A stretch of DNA of 64,000 bases from Caulobacter sp. AP07 (GCF_000281955.1 NZ_AKKF01000239.1:48522-112521), one strand, 5' to 3'; positions 42,515 through 50,992 are shown, counted from the stretch's first letter. The notes: generated from the sequence alone by a model not told the origin. Translations and numbers: made by a program.

Positions 42515-44131
42515 ATGCGCGACACCGCCGAAATCCCCGGTCCGCCCCCCTCGCCCCCAGCGCCGGCGGCGATCAACCCGTTGAGCCTGCCCGACGCGAC
42601 CAAGTACCTGATCTTCGCGGTGATGGCCTTTGGCCAGTTCATGGCTCTGATTGACATCCAGATCGTCGCCGCCTCGCTGAACGACGTGCAGGCCGGGCTG
42701 TCGGCCGGCCCCGACGAGATCAGTTGGGTGCAGACCGGCTATCTGATGGCCGAGCTGGTGATGATCCCGTTCGCGGCCTTCCTGGCCCAGGCCCTGTCGA
42801 CCCGCTGGCTGTTCGCCCTGTCGGCCGGGCTGTTCACCCTGTCCAGCGCCCTGTGCGGCATGGCCTGGGACATCAATTCGATGATCCTGTTCCGGGTGAT
42901 CCAGGGCTTCGTCGGCGGGGCCATGGTGCCGACGGTGTTCGCCACCGGCTTCGCGATGTTCGAAGGCAAGCAGCGGGCGATGATCCCGGCGATCCTCGGC
43001 ATGGTCTCGGTGCTGGCCCCGACCCTGGGCCCGACGGTCGGCGGCTGGCTGACCGACGCGGCCGGCTGGCGATGGATCTTCTACATCAACATCGTACCGG
43101 GGATTCTCGTCACCCTGCTGGCCGCCAGGTTCATCCGCGTCGACGCGCCGAAGCTGTCGATGCTGAAGACCATCGACTATTCCCATCTGGCGGCCATGGC
43201 GGTGTTCCTGGGCGGGCTGGAATATGTGCTTGAGGAAGGCCCGCGCCACGACTGGTTCGGCGAGCCGTCGATCACCATCGCCGCCTGGCTGTCGTTCGTG
43301 GGACTGCTGCTGTTCCTGGAGCGCTCGTTCAACTCCGGCGGACCGGTCGTGCGGCTCAGCCCGTTCCGCAAGCCGACCTTCGTGTTCGCCTGCGTGTTCA
43401 ACCTGGTGATCGGCTTCGGGCTCTATTCGGCGACCTACCTGATCCCGGTCTTCCTGGGCCGGGTGCGCGGCTATAACAGCCTGGAGATCGGCACCACCGT
43501 GGTGGTCACCGGCGTCGCCCAGATCCTGTCGGTGGTGATCGCCGCGCGACTGTCGCAGCGGGTCGATCCGCGCATCCTGATCACCGTCGGCCTCAGCGCC
43601 TTCGCCGGCAGCCTGTTCCTGACCTCGCACCTGACCCCGGAATGGGGCTTCCACGCCCTGCTCTGGCCCCAGGCCCTGCGGGGTTTCGCGATCATGCTGT
43701 GCATCGTGCCCAGCGTGAACCTGGCCCTGTCGGGCTTCGCCATGGCCGAGCTGCGCTACGCGTCGGGCCTGTTCAACCTGATGCGCAACCTGGGCGGCGC
43801 CATCGGCATCGCCGTGGTCAACACCTGGCTGGGCGACAACACCCGCATCCACGTGGCGCGGATGGGCGAGAGCCTGGGCGAGGCCGGCCGCGTCGCCCCC
43901 GACTTCGTGGCCGGCCTCGCCGCCCGGATCGGCCAGCTGACCCCCGACCCGACCCACGCCGCCCTGCTGGCCCAGGGCGAACTGGCCAAGGTCATCGGCC
44001 GCGCCGCCACCACCCTGGCCTTCAACGACGTCTTCCGCCTGATGTCGTGGATCTTCCTGGCCGCCCTGATCATGGTGCCGTTCTGCAAGCCGGCCCCGCA
44101 GACCTCAGCGCCGCCGCCGGACGCGCATTGA
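42515..44131 (+). CDS. EmrB-type MFS multidrug exporter (DHA2 family)
   Basis: A 538-residue transporter with about fourteen transmembrane helices. Typical EmrB/QacA features are FMALIDIQIVAASLNDVQAGL in helix 1, WVQTGYLMAELVMIPF, and LGPTVGGWLTDAAGWRWIFYINIVPGILVTLL (motif C). GAGGG is about six bases before ATG 42515. It lies divergent from the tetR gene, while its likely partner EmrA is on the other strand, an unusual split of emrA and emrB. Confidence 0.88.
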   Translation: MRDTAEIPGPPPSPPAPAAINPLSLPDATKYLIFAVMAFGQFMALIDIQIVAASLNDVQAGLSAGPDEISWVQTGYLMAELVMIPFAAFLAQALSTRWLFALSAGLFTLSSALCGMAWDINSMILFRVIQGFVGGAMVPTVFATGFAMFEGKQRAMIPAILGMVSVLAPTLGPTVGGWLTDAAGWRWIFYINIVPGILVTLLAARFIRVDAPKLSMLKTIDYSHLAAMAVFLGGLEYVLEEGPRHDWFGEPSITIAAWLSFVGLLLFLERSFNSGGPVVRLSPFRKPTFVFACVFNLVIGFGLYSATYLIPVFLGRVRGYNSLEIGTTVVVTGVAQILSVVIAARLSQRVDPRILITVGLSAFAGSLFLTSHLTPEWGFHALLWPQALRGFAIMLCIVPSVNLALSGFAMAELRYASGLFNLMRNLGGAIGIAVVNTWLGDNTRIHVARMGESLGEAGRVAPDFVAGLAARIGQLTPDPTHAALLAQGELAKVIGRAATTLAFNDVFRLMSWIFLAALIMVPFCKPAPQTSAPPPDAH

Positions 44132-44201
44132 GGCGGCGCGTGGACACCCAAAGCTTGGCCGGGTAAGGATTCGGCCGCTCAACCCGACGAGGCGAAGATC
44201 G

Positions 44202-45110
44202 ATGAACGCTCCCCTGGCCAGCGTCTTCGCCGAACGGGTGTCCAGCGCCCACCGCTTCGGCCTGGAGCGCGTCCGCCGCGCCGTGCGCTTCGCCGTCGCC
44301 CATCGCGACCGCAAGCTTCCGCGCCTGGGCCAGATCCGCAACCTCGACTATCCGGCGCCCAGCGGCCGCCGCGCCGCGCGGCTGTATGTGCCGATGGACG
44401 CTCCCGCGACCGGTCCGGCCGTGCTGTTCCTGCATGGCGGCGGCTTCGTCATCTCCGACATCGAGACCCACGACGCCCTGTGCCAGCGCCTGGCCCACGC
44501 CTCGGGCCTGCGGGTCGTTTCGGCGGCCTATGGCCTGGCGCCCGAACACCCCTTCCCGTCGCAGATCGCGGACGCCAAGGCCGCCTTCGCCTGGATGCGC
44601 GACGAGGCCGCCGGCCTGGGGATCGACCCCGAACGCCTGGCCGTGGCCGGCGACTCGGCCGGCGCCTACCTGGCCGCGACGGTGGCGGCCGACGCCAACG
44701 CCGAGCGCCCCGGCGCCGTGCGGGCCCAGGCCCTGCTCTATCCGCTGCTGCATCTGGACGACGAGGTCTGGGCCCAGACCCTGCTGCGGGACTCCCGCCT
44801 GATCGGCCGACTGGCGGTGGCCTACATCAACGCCCAGTTCGCGGGCGTCGTCGCCCCTTCCCTGCTGGACGCCATCGGCCCCGCGACGCCGCCGACCTTC
44901 CTGGTCAGCGGCACGGTGCTGGATCCCGTCCACCCCGACACCGCCCTCTATGCCCAGCGCCTGGCGGCGGCGGGGATCGCGGTCGATCTGCGGGAGTATC
45001 CCAGCCAGGCGCACGGCTTCGCCAACTTCACCCACGTCTCGCCGGTCGCCGTCGAGGCGATCACCGCGCTTGGCGAACGGCTGGGGAAGGCGCTACGAGA
45101 CGGCGCATGA
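44202..45110 (+). CDS. HSL-type alpha/beta hydrolase (esterase)
   Basis: A 302-residue hydrolase of the hormone-sensitive-lipase family. FLHGGGFVISD near residue 76 provides the oxyanion hole, GDSAGAYLAA near 150 the nucleophile serine, LDPVHPDT the Asp and QAHGFANF the His. It would cleave short acyl esters. Its stop overlaps the start of the following DUF188 gene by four bases. Confidence 0.87.
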   Translation: MNAPLASVFAERVSSAHRFGLERVRRAVRFAVAHRDRKLPRLGQIRNLDYPAPSGRRAARLYVPMDAPATGPAVLFLHGGGFVISDIETHDALCQRLAHASGLRVVSAAYGLAPEHPFPSQIADAKAAFAWMRDEAAGLGIDPERLAVAGDSAGAYLAATVAADANAERPGAVRAQALLYPLLHLDDEVWAQTLLRDSRLIGRLAVAYINAQFAGVVAPSLLDAIGPATPPTFLVSGTVLDPVHPDTALYAQRLAAAGIAVDLREYPSQAHGFANFTHVSPVAVEAITALGERLGKALRDGA

Positions 45111-45580
45111 CCTCCGCCCCTCACAAAACGACGCTCTACATCGACGCCGACGCCTGCCCCGTGAAGGACGAGGTCTACAAGGTCGCGGCGCGCTACGGCC
45201 TAAAGACCTTCGTGGTCTCCAACAGCTGGATCCGCGTCCCCCTGACCCCGGCCATCGAGCAGGTGGTGGTCGACGCCGGCCCCGACATCGCCGACGACTG
45301 GATCGCCGAGCGGGCCGGACCGGGCGACGTGGTGATCACTAACGACATCCCCCTGGCCGACCGGGTGCTGAAGGCCGGCGGCCAGGCCCTGGGCACGACC
45401 GGCCGGCTGTTCACGACAGACACCATCGGCTCGGCCCTGGCCTCGCGGGCCATCGGCGAGCACCTGCGCTCGATGGGCGAGGTCACCAGCGGCCCCAAGG
45501 CCTTCGGCCCCGCCGACCGCTCCAAGTTCCTGCAGGCGCTGGACACCGCCGTGGTCAAGGCGCGGCGCGTGGTCCGATGA
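45107..45580 (+). CDS. YaiI/YqxD family (DUF188) protein
   Basis: A 157-residue protein of DUF188: TLYIDADACPVKDEVYKVAARY at the start, VVVDAGPDIADDWIAERAGPGDVVITNDIPLADRVL in the middle. The family has a PIN-like nuclease fold but no firm function. ATGA overlap with the upstream esterase and four-base overlap with arfB indicate one operon. Confidence 0.87.
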   Translation: MTSAPHKTTLYIDADACPVKDEVYKVAARYGLKTFVVSNSWIRVPLTPAIEQVVVDAGPDIADDWIAERAGPGDVVITNDIPLADRVLKAGGQALGTTGRLFTTDTIGSALASRAIGEHLRSMGEVTSGPKAFGPADRSKFLQALDTAVVKARRVVR

Positions 45581-45999
45581 TCGAGATCACCAGCTGGCTG
45601 CGGATCGACGACGACGAGCTCGTCGAGAAGGCCACCCGCGCCTCGGGCCCCGGCGGCCAGCACGTCAACAAGACCTCGACGGCGATCGAGCTGCGCTTCG
45701 ACGTCAGGAACTCCCCCACCCTGCCCGAGGACGTCAAGACCCGGCTCGAGGCGCTGGGTGGCAGCCGCATGACCCTGGACGGGGTGCTGGTGCTGTTCGC
45801 CCAAGGCAGCCGCTCGCAGGAGATGAACCGCCAGGAGGCGCGCGAGCGGCTGGTGGAGCTGATCAGGCGGGCGACAGAAAAACCGAAGCCCCGGCGGCCG
45901 ACCAAGCCGACCTATTCCAGCAAGCTCAAGCGGCTGGAAACGAAGGGCAAGCGGGCGGGGATCAAGTCGCTAAGGGGAAGGCCGAAGGGGGACGATTAG
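45577..45999 (+). CDS. arfB: Peptidyl-tRNA hydrolase ArfB (ribosome rescue)
   Basis: A 140-residue release-factor-like protein. The catalytic GGQ is in RASGPGGQHVNKTSTAIELRF near residue 26, and the C-terminus is a basic tail (KLKRLETKGKRAGIKSLRGRPKGDD) that in ArfB binds the mRNA channel of stalled ribosomes. It frees stalled ribosomes by hydrolysing peptidyl-tRNA, as a backup to the tmRNA pathway whose smpB is also in this window. Confidence 0.9.
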   Translation: MIEITSWLRIDDDELVEKATRASGPGGQHVNKTSTAIELRFDVRNSPTLPEDVKTRLEALGGSRMTLDGVLVLFAQGSRSQEMNRQEARERLVELIRRATEKPKPRRPTKPTYSSKLKRLETKGKRAGIKSLRGRPKGDD

Positions 46000-46012
46000 T
46001 GGGAGGCTGGCG

Positions 46013-46543
46013 ATGGTTAAGTTGAATCCAGAGAGGGAGGCGACCAACCGCCTCGTCTCGTTCGTGCGATCCGTGGCCATGAAGCGCGCCATTGAAGCGG
46101 CCAACCCCGGCCCCACCGCGAACTATTGGCTCGTCATCCGGTCGGGTCTCTTCGACCAGGCCGTGGTCGAGTGGTGCGTCATGTTCGGCAACCACAATCA
46201 GCCGCTTCACTGGAAACAGCGGTTCGATGAGAACGCTTTCCGCGACGGCCTCATGAAGACTACGGGCAAGACGCGTGACGAATGGGACGAATACGGTGCG
46301 GCGCTGACAACCTACCGCAACGAGATTGCCGCTCACGTCGATCTGACGCCGACCACGGTCAAATTCCCGAACATGGACGCGGCCCTTGCCGCCGCGTTCT
46401 ACTACTACGAACGGCTCTGCGATTTCGGCCAAGGCGACCCGGCGGCACTCCGGCGCGAATACGATGACAACCTGAAAACCTTTACCGCCTTAAGCGAGGC
46501 GGCTGTTGCGGCCACGACCGGGACCGGCATTCTAGGGGGTTAG
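46013..46543 (+). CDS. HEPN-like hypothetical protein
   Basis: A 176-residue mostly helical protein of unrecognised family. TTYRNEIAAHVD near residue 98-109 has the R-N-x5-H spacing of HEPN ribonuclease motifs (RxxxxxH), preceded by a helical domain (ANYWLVIRSGLFDQAVVEWCVMFGN). Codon usage is less GC-rich than its neighbours and it opens a small accessory patch between arfB and a MarR gene. RNase or antiviral-toxin function is possible but not shown. Confidence 0.55.
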   Translation: MVKLNPEREATNRLVSFVRSVAMKRAIEAANPGPTANYWLVIRSGLFDQAVVEWCVMFGNHNQPLHWKQRFDENAFRDGLMKTTGKTRDEWDEYGAALTTYRNEIAAHVDLTPTTVKFPNMDAALAAAFYYYERLCDFGQGDPAALRREYDDNLKTFTALSEAAVAATTGTGILGG

Positions 46544-46546
46544 GCG

Positions 46547-46566
46547 TAGGGTTTCAGCGAACCCTA
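46547..46566. terminator. TAGGGTT/AACCCTA hairpin after the HEPN-like gene
   Basis: A seven-base-pair stem with a six-base loop, just after the stop. No clear U-tract follows, so termination is uncertain. Confidence 0.45.
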
Positions 46567-46622
46567 GTTGTTGCGATCACCGGCCAAGCCTGCGACCGTT
46601 GGGCGAATGCCGGGGGACCAAC

Positions 46623-47009
46623 GTGAAGAAAATCGCCTGTCTGATCGCCACGATGGTGGCCATGTCGCCAGTCACCGCTTCCGCCAACTTCATTGAGAAC
46701 CGGGCGAGCTGGAACGAACTATCTGCGCAGCAGAAAGAGGGCTACGCGGTCGGGGTCTTCGACGCCCTGCTATTCGTCTACCAAAACGACAAAGACCTAT
46801 CGGCAGCGGCGCTAGGGCGTTTGGATTGCGCCGGCGAACTGGCCATCACCGGCCCTGATCTGTCGAAGATGATCAGCGACGCCTACGTCCGCGACACTGC
46901 CAATTGGCAGCAACGCCCCTCGGCGCTCCTCTACACAGAGACCTATCGGACCTGCAAAATCTACATCGACGCCGAGCGCGTCAAACTAGGCTTGAAGGTC
47001 ATACCGTGA
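46623..47009 (+). CDS. Secreted hypothetical protein
   Basis: A 128-residue protein with a signal peptide (KKIACLIATMVAMSPVTASA) and a compact helical mature part (WNELSAQQKEGYAVGVFDALLFVY) that has two cysteines (LDCAGEL, RTCKIY) suited to a disulphide. The shape is reminiscent of small Rap1a/Tai-type periplasmic proteins, but this is only a resemblance. GTG 46623 with GGGGGA six bases before is preferred; upstream only TTG is available. Confidence 0.65.
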   Translation: MKKIACLIATMVAMSPVTASANFIENRASWNELSAQQKEGYAVGVFDALLFVYQNDKDLSAAALGRLDCAGELAITGPDLSKMISDAYVRDTANWQQRPSALLYTETYRTCKIYIDAERVKLGLKVIP

Positions 47010-47024
47010 CGACCGCTCCATCGG

Positions 47025-47606
47025 TCAGTAATCTTGGTTAGGCTCCGGCGTGTACGCGCCGCCCCTCGTCGGCTCATACGGCTGGTCGGCAAAGGCCTGA
47101 TCGAGTTCCTTCTTCACGCCGCGCAACTGTCGGCGCGGAATGCCGTGAAAGCGGCCGAAGTTGTCGAGAACTCCGGCGCGGTGCAACTGCTCTCTGGCGA
47201 ACGACGTAGATTCATAGGGAAAATAGAGGGTATGCTGATCGCCGACCTTCAGCGGCTTCGGCAAATCGCCCCCGAATGGTCCTAACATCGCCTCGGGGCG
47301 AACCAAGCTTTGGATCGGGTTGACGTAAGCCGCCTGCCCCTTCCGGAACAGCCCGCGCTTGATTGTGACGACGAAGTTCTGAACGCTGATGTCAGTGGGG
47401 CCGAAGTTCGTGGCGAATGCGCAGATGTAGGTTGGCCGCGTCGCGCCTTGGTAGCCACCAGTGATATAACCGATAGCGAACTGGAGCCGGATGCGCGCTT
47501 TGGGGAAAAGGAACTTTGACCAGACGTTCCAAATGAACCCGGCCAACGAAATCGTCGCCGAGAACAGGCTGATGATCAGAGCATAGTCGGCCGTGTTCAG
47601 CTTCAT
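47025..47606 (-). CDS. Membrane-anchored hypothetical protein
   Basis: A 193-residue protein with one N-terminal transmembrane segment (DYALIISLFSATISLAGFIWNVW) and a beta-rich remainder (ARIRLQFAIGYITGG, AFATNFGPTDISVQNFVVTIKR). No family recognised. It is less GC-rich than the core genes around it and belongs to the same accessory patch. Confidence 0.6.
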   Translation of the reverse strand: MKLNTADYALIISLFSATISLAGFIWNVWSKFLFPKARIRLQFAIGYITGGYQGATRPTYICAFATNFGPTDISVQNFVVTIKRGLFRKGQAAYVNPIQSLVRPEAMLGPFGGDLPKPLKVGDQHTLYFPYESTSFAREQLHRAGVLDNFGRFHGIPRRQLRGVKKELDQAFADQPYEPTRGGAYTPEPNQDY

Positions 47607-47755
47607 GGTCGTCCCCTGTCATCCGCCTCGAACCTAGGATGACGCCCGTCCACGGTCCAGCTACGGTTGAGCATGGATTGGACAACGATCATCACGTCAT
47701 CGGTCGGCGCTGGCGCGAGAGGAAGGACAGAGAACAGCTTGAATTTCACCAAGTC

Positions 47756-47837
47756 CGTCATCGCCCGGTTCATCCGGGCGACCCAAGCTGAACTTGCCGT
47801 CTCGGCATAGGTCCCCCGAACAAGTCGGGGGATGACG
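47756..47837. repeat. REP-like palindromic repeat
   Basis: An outer inverted repeat CGTCATC (47756) and GATGACG (ending 47837) encloses two smaller hairpins, CGCCCGG/CCGGGCG and CCCCCGA/TCGGGGG. Such sequence recurs in alphaproteobacterial intergenic regions. A 96-residue frame through it is judged not coding. Confidence 0.65.
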
Positions 47838-47852
47838 ACGGTGGGGTAAAGA

Positions 47853-48377
47853 CTACCCCTGTTCCCAAGCCGCGCCATGCGGCGCCGGGCCATACGACAG
47901 CACCTCGTGCTTCCATTCGGGTTCGGAGATCAGGCCACCGAGGATCTTCTGCAGGTAGGTCGCCAGGTTGGCCTGTTCTTCCTCGGTCAGTTCGGCGCAG
48001 ACTTCCTGGTTGATCGGCCGGATGTCATCGCCCACGCGACCCAGAAGTTCCGCCCCCGCCGGCGTCAGTCGCACCACCACCTTGCGGCGGTCCGACGCCT
48101 GGGTTCCGCGCTCGACGAGGCCGTCGCGGATCAGGCCGTCGATCGAGCGGGTCAGGGTGGTGCGGTCGGCGGCCGACAGCTTGGCCAGGCGGGTCATCGA
48201 GCATTCGCCGAACCGCGCCAGCGAGGCCAGGGCGACCCACTTGCCGAAGTTCAGCCCGTGCTGAGCGATGCAATCGGCCGCCAGGGCGCGCCGGTGCTGC
48301 TCGGTCTGGTACATCAGATAGCTGACATAGGTCGGCAACGGCAAACCGCGGCCCTCCTCATGGTCCTGATCTGACAT
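47853..48377 (-). CDS. MarR-family transcriptional regulator
   Basis: A 174-residue regulator with the winged-helix DNA-binding region GLNFGKWVALASLARFGECSMTRLAKLSAADRTTLTRSIDGLIRDGLVERGTQASDRRKVVVRLTPAG, in which the DRR of the wing is the usual MarR signature. GGGGGG lies about four bases before ATG 48377; the frame extends to 48413. The regulated genes are not obvious from neighbours. Confidence 0.85.
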   Translation of the reverse strand: MSDQDHEEGRGLPLPTYVSYLMYQTEQHRRALAADCIAQHGLNFGKWVALASLARFGECSMTRLAKLSAADRTTLTRSIDGLIRDGLVERGTQASDRRKVVVRLTPAGAELLGRVGDDIRPINQEVCAELTEEEQANLATYLQKILGGLISEPEWKHEVLSYGPAPHGAAWEQG

Positions 48378-48575
48378 GGTTCCCCCCACGCCGTTCGGGC
48401 GCTGTCTTCTCACAAGCTTGGCCGTCGCACAATCATCGCGCGCGGATCGCCCGCGCGGTCGCGCTCGAATGCACGTTTCATGGAAACTCCCGACGCCGAT
48501 CCCGTGGCGTGAACGGTGATAGCGTCACCGTTCGCAAAATCCTAACGCCACGTTAACCACCCGGTTCCAGACGAC

Positions 48576-48602
48576 AAAAACCCCGCGAACGGATTCGCGG
48601 GG
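48576..48602 (-). terminator. Intrinsic terminator after the 70-residue gene
   Basis: CCCCGCGAA pairs with TTCGCGGGG; on the minus strand it is followed by TTTTT. It ends the transcript of the small gene at 48660-48872, or gcrA read-through. Confidence 0.9.
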
Positions 48603-48659
48603 TCGATGTGTCTTTCGCCTTGAAGCGAGGCGGCGGCGCCCTTCTGGCGCGCGCGCCTC

Positions 48660-48872
48660 TCAGTTGGGGATGGTGGCGTTGCGGGCCCGGGCCCGGGTCA
48701 ACCAGTCGTCCGGATAGGTCTCGCGCACCACGATCGACTTGAACTGGCCCACCGGGATGTGGGTGTTCTCGCCGGGATTGAGGTCGCGCGACACGGAGTG
48801 GCCGGCGAACTCCTCGATGATGGTGATCACCTGGCTGCTGCCGGCGGTGTTTTCGATGAAGACCATGTTCAT
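48660..48872 (-). CDS. Small hypothetical protein
   Basis: A 70-residue protein, MNMVFIENTAGSSQVITIIEEFAGHSVSRDLNPGENTHIPVGQFKSIVVRETYP then a basic tail. It looks like a small beta-rich cytoplasmic protein and matches no family I know. It lies about 50 bp downstream of gcrA on the same strand and ends at an intrinsic terminator, so it is probably co-transcribed with gcrA. Confidence 0.6.
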   Translation of the reverse strand: MNMVFIENTAGSSQVITIIEEFAGHSVSRDLNPGENTHIPVGQFKSIVVRETYPDDWLTRARARNATIPN

Positions 48873-48924
48873 TGTCGTCGTTCCGAAAGCTCTGGGGTCA
48901 GCTTGAGGGTTCAGCGAAAGGCGA

Positions 48925-49422
48925 TCAGGCGATGTGCAGTTCGATGGCCGGCGCCGAGGTCGGCTGGCGGGCCCAGGTCTTGATGTCCGAGGCCGTCTGC
49001 GGCCGGCGGAAGGCCCCGCGGGCGTGGTCGTCGCAGTAGGAGCCTCGGGCGGTCTTTTCGCGGCCGCAGAAGCCGAAGTCGTTGGCGTCGGGATTGCCGA
49101 TCGGCCAGCGACAGGAATGGGTGGAGAGACCCAGGATGGTCGAGGTCGGCGCCATCTCGGCCAGTTCGATCAGGCGAAGGGCGGTCCGCGGCGCGGCGGC
49201 GATGTCGCGGACGGGACGGGTGCGGGCCGGGGCCCGGCTGGCGGAGCGCGCCGCGGTGCGCTGGCGGACCGGAACCTCGCGGACCGTGATGCCCAGGCGG
49301 TGCACCTTGCCGATCACCGCGCTGCGGCTGACGCCGCCCAGTTGCCGCGCCACCTGGCTGGCGCTCAGGCCTTCGAGCCACAATTTGCGTAGCGTGGCGG
49401 TGCGCTCATCGTTCCAGTCCAT
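48925..49422 (-). CDS. gcrA: Cell-cycle regulator GcrA
   Basis: A 165-residue protein. The N-terminal DNA-binding domain MDWNDERTATLRKLWLEGLSASQVARQLGGVSRSAVIGKVHRLGI is the GcrA signature; a basic linker follows, then the conserved C-terminal region with Cys-containing CRWPIG and FCGREKTARGSYCDDH that binds sigma-70. GcrA works with CcrM methylation to activate S-phase genes and is characteristic of Caulobacterales and related groups. The frame runs to 49497 but ATG 49422 gives the exact family start. CtrA and DnaA-like sites lie upstream. Confidence 0.95.
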   Translation of the reverse strand: MDWNDERTATLRKLWLEGLSASQVARQLGGVSRSAVIGKVHRLGITVREVPVRQRTAARSASRAPARTRPVRDIAAAPRTALRLIELAEMAPTSTILGLSTHSCRWPIGNPDANDFGFCGREKTARGSYCDDHARGAFRRPQTASDIKTWARQPTSAPAIELHIA

Positions 49423-49479
49423 GACCTTGTTTCCATCCCGGCGCCAGAGCAGCCCCTCCGGCCCTATCTGGGTACGTTT

Positions 49480-49513
49480 ATGGTTAATTAGGGTCAATTT
49501 ATTATGTGCATAC
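49480..49513 (-). promoter_or_regulatory. CtrA half-site and DnaA-box-like sequence upstream of gcrA
   Basis: TTAACCAT (minus strand, 49480-49487) is the CtrA half-site, 58 bp before gcrA. GTATGCACA (minus strand, 49505-49513) matches the DnaA box TTATNCACA at eight of nine positions. In C. crescentus gcrA is repressed by CtrA and activated by DnaA, so the pair fits. Confidence 0.5.
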
Positions 49514-49712
49514 CCACGGTTTGCGATTGCCCATTTTGCGTTTGCAATCTGTTAGATAGCCCTCGTTGTCGCAGGGCGTTCTCTGAAAGGTGGCGAGACC
49601 TTGACCGAATAACGGCGTTATATATTGGATGCGAGACCCATAGTTGGGCAGGAAAATGAATGCGGCGCGGCGCCGCACAGCTTGCGACATAGTGTCAGTC
49701 GGGAACCCTTGG
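49514..49712. other. Remaining gap between gcrA and cytochrome gene
   Basis: About 200 bp with a modest AT-rich section near 49560-49640. It should hold the promoters of gcrA and of the cytochrome lipoprotein gene. No further gene seen. Confidence 0.4.
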
Positions 49713-50210
49713 ATGCGTCAGTTTCACCTCGCCGCGACGGCGGCTTTTTGCGTCATTCTAGCCGGCTGCTCGAAGCCCGCCGACAGCGGTTCGGGCGCCA
49801 CCTCGGCGACTCCGCCCGCCGCGGCGCCGACCGACACCGAGAAGCAGGCGCTGCTGGCCGCCCTGCCCGCCCCCTACAACACCGGCAACCTGCTGAACGG
49901 CCAGAGCAAGTTCGCCCTCTGCCGCTCGTGCCACACCATCACCCAGGGCGGACCCAACATGACCGGCCCCAACCTCTACGGCGTGTTCGGTCGCAAGGCC
50001 GGGACCCTGGCCAGCTACAAGTACTCGCCCGTGGTCGCCGCCGCCGGCTTCGACTGGGACGCCGAGCACCTGGACAAGTGGCTGGCCGACCCGCGCGGCT
50101 TCATGCCCGGCACCAAGATGACCTTCGCCGGCCTGAAGGATCCCAAGGACCGCGTCGACCTGATCGCCTATCTGAAAGTTGAGACCGGCTACAAGCCTCC
50201 CAAAGGCTGA
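49713..50210 (+). CDS. Class I cytochrome c lipoprotein
   Basis: A 165-residue protein with a lipobox (AFCVILAGC), a flexible Ala/Pro/Thr linker, and a cytochrome c domain with haem motif CRSCH near residue 71 and Met ligand candidate in FMPGTKM, in the pattern of cytochrome c2-type domains (GPNLYGVFGRKAG). A membrane-anchored periplasmic electron carrier. ATG 49713 is chosen because the lipobox follows at the usual distance; ATG 49656 has a better AGGA site but gives an overlong leader. Confidence 0.87.
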   Translation: MRQFHLAATAAFCVILAGCSKPADSGSGATSATPPAAAPTDTEKQALLAALPAPYNTGNLLNGQSKFALCRSCHTITQGGPNMTGPNLYGVFGRKAGTLASYKYSPVVAAAGFDWDAEHLDKWLADPRGFMPGTKMTFAGLKDPKDRVDLIAYLKVETGYKPPKG

Positions 50211-50224
50211 ACTGGGACTGACCC

Positions 50225-50587
50225 ATGGACGACGCGCAAGCGCTGCTGACCAAGGTCTACGACGCCTATAACCGGCAGGATTTCGCCGCTTTCTCGGCGT
50301 ACCTGACGCTGGATGTCGATTGGCCCAACCAATTGCAGGGCGGCCGGGTGGTCGGTCGCGACGCCGTGGCCGCCCAGTGGCGAGAGAACGCCAAGTCGAT
50401 CCAGGTGGATCTGGCCCCGGTGACCTTCGCCCTGCAGCCCGACGGCCGGGTCGCAGTGAACGTCAACCAGGTCGTGCGCAACCTCGGCGGCCAGATCTGG
50501 TCCGACAGCTGCGTGCGGCACCTGTTCACGCTGGACGGCGGGATGATCGCCCGGCTGGACGTCGAGCCGCTGAATGGAGGAACCTGA
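50225..50587 (+). CDS. NTF2-like (SnoaL-type) protein, copy 1
   Basis: A 120-residue alpha+beta-barrel protein. VYDAYNRQDFAAFSAYLTLDVDWPNQLQGGRVVGRDAVAAQWRE is the SnoaL/NTF2 pattern. Members are binding proteins or small enzymes. Followed two bases later by a second member of the family. Confidence 0.78.
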   Translation: MDDAQALLTKVYDAYNRQDFAAFSAYLTLDVDWPNQLQGGRVVGRDAVAAQWRENAKSIQVDLAPVTFALQPDGRVAVNVNQVVRNLGGQIWSDSCVRHLFTLDGGMIARLDVEPLNGGT

Positions 50588-50589
50588 CC

Positions 50590-50946
50590 ATGAGCGCGGC
50601 GTCGGACCTGATCACCCGGTTGCTCGACGCCCTCAATCGCCGCGACCTCGACGCGGCCATGGCCCAGATCCATCCGCGGGCCCGGTTCCGTGACTATCTC
50701 GAGGGCGGCGAGGTCGAGGGCCACGTGGCCATTCGGGACTTCTACCAGCGCCTGTTCGACATGCTCGCGCCCGACCTGGCCCTGATCACGCTCAAGACCC
50801 TGCCCGGCGGCCGGGTCCGGGCCGACATCCAGTCCTCGGTCCGCGACCGTTCGGGCCACCTGTGGTCCGACACCCGCGTCGTGGCGGTCTACACGATCAC
50901 CGACGGGCTGATCTCCAGCGTCGAACTTCTGGACGGCACGGGGTAA
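50590..50946 (+). CDS. NTF2-like (SnoaL-type) protein, copy 2
   Basis: A 118-residue protein related to the preceding one: LLDALNRRDLDAAMAQIHPRARFRDYLEGGEVEGHVAIRDFYQRLFD. The pair looks like a tandem duplication, possibly forming a heterodimer. The ATG lies two bases after the stop of copy 1. Confidence 0.78.
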   Translation: MSAASDLITRLLDALNRRDLDAAMAQIHPRARFRDYLEGGEVEGHVAIRDFYQRLFDMLAPDLALITLKTLPGGRVRADIQSSVRDRSGHLWSDTRVVAVYTITDGLISSVELLDGTG

Positions 50947-50958
50947 GAGGCGACCTAG

Positions 50959-50992
50959 GGCCGGGGACACACACATGTGTGTGTCCCCGGCC
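50959..50992. repeat. Perfect 34-bp palindrome
   Basis: GGCCGGGGACACACACA followed directly by its exact complement, with no spacer. The GGGGACACACAC core recurs as a long inverted repeat at 59407-59473. Probably a palindromic intergenic element; may also act as a terminator between convergent genes. Confidence 0.8.

Noticed and set aside
47603..47893. 96-codon minus-strand frame
   Set aside because: It runs through the REP-like repeat, and its protein (VVIPRLVRGTYAETASSAW) is what that repeat typically encodes by chance.
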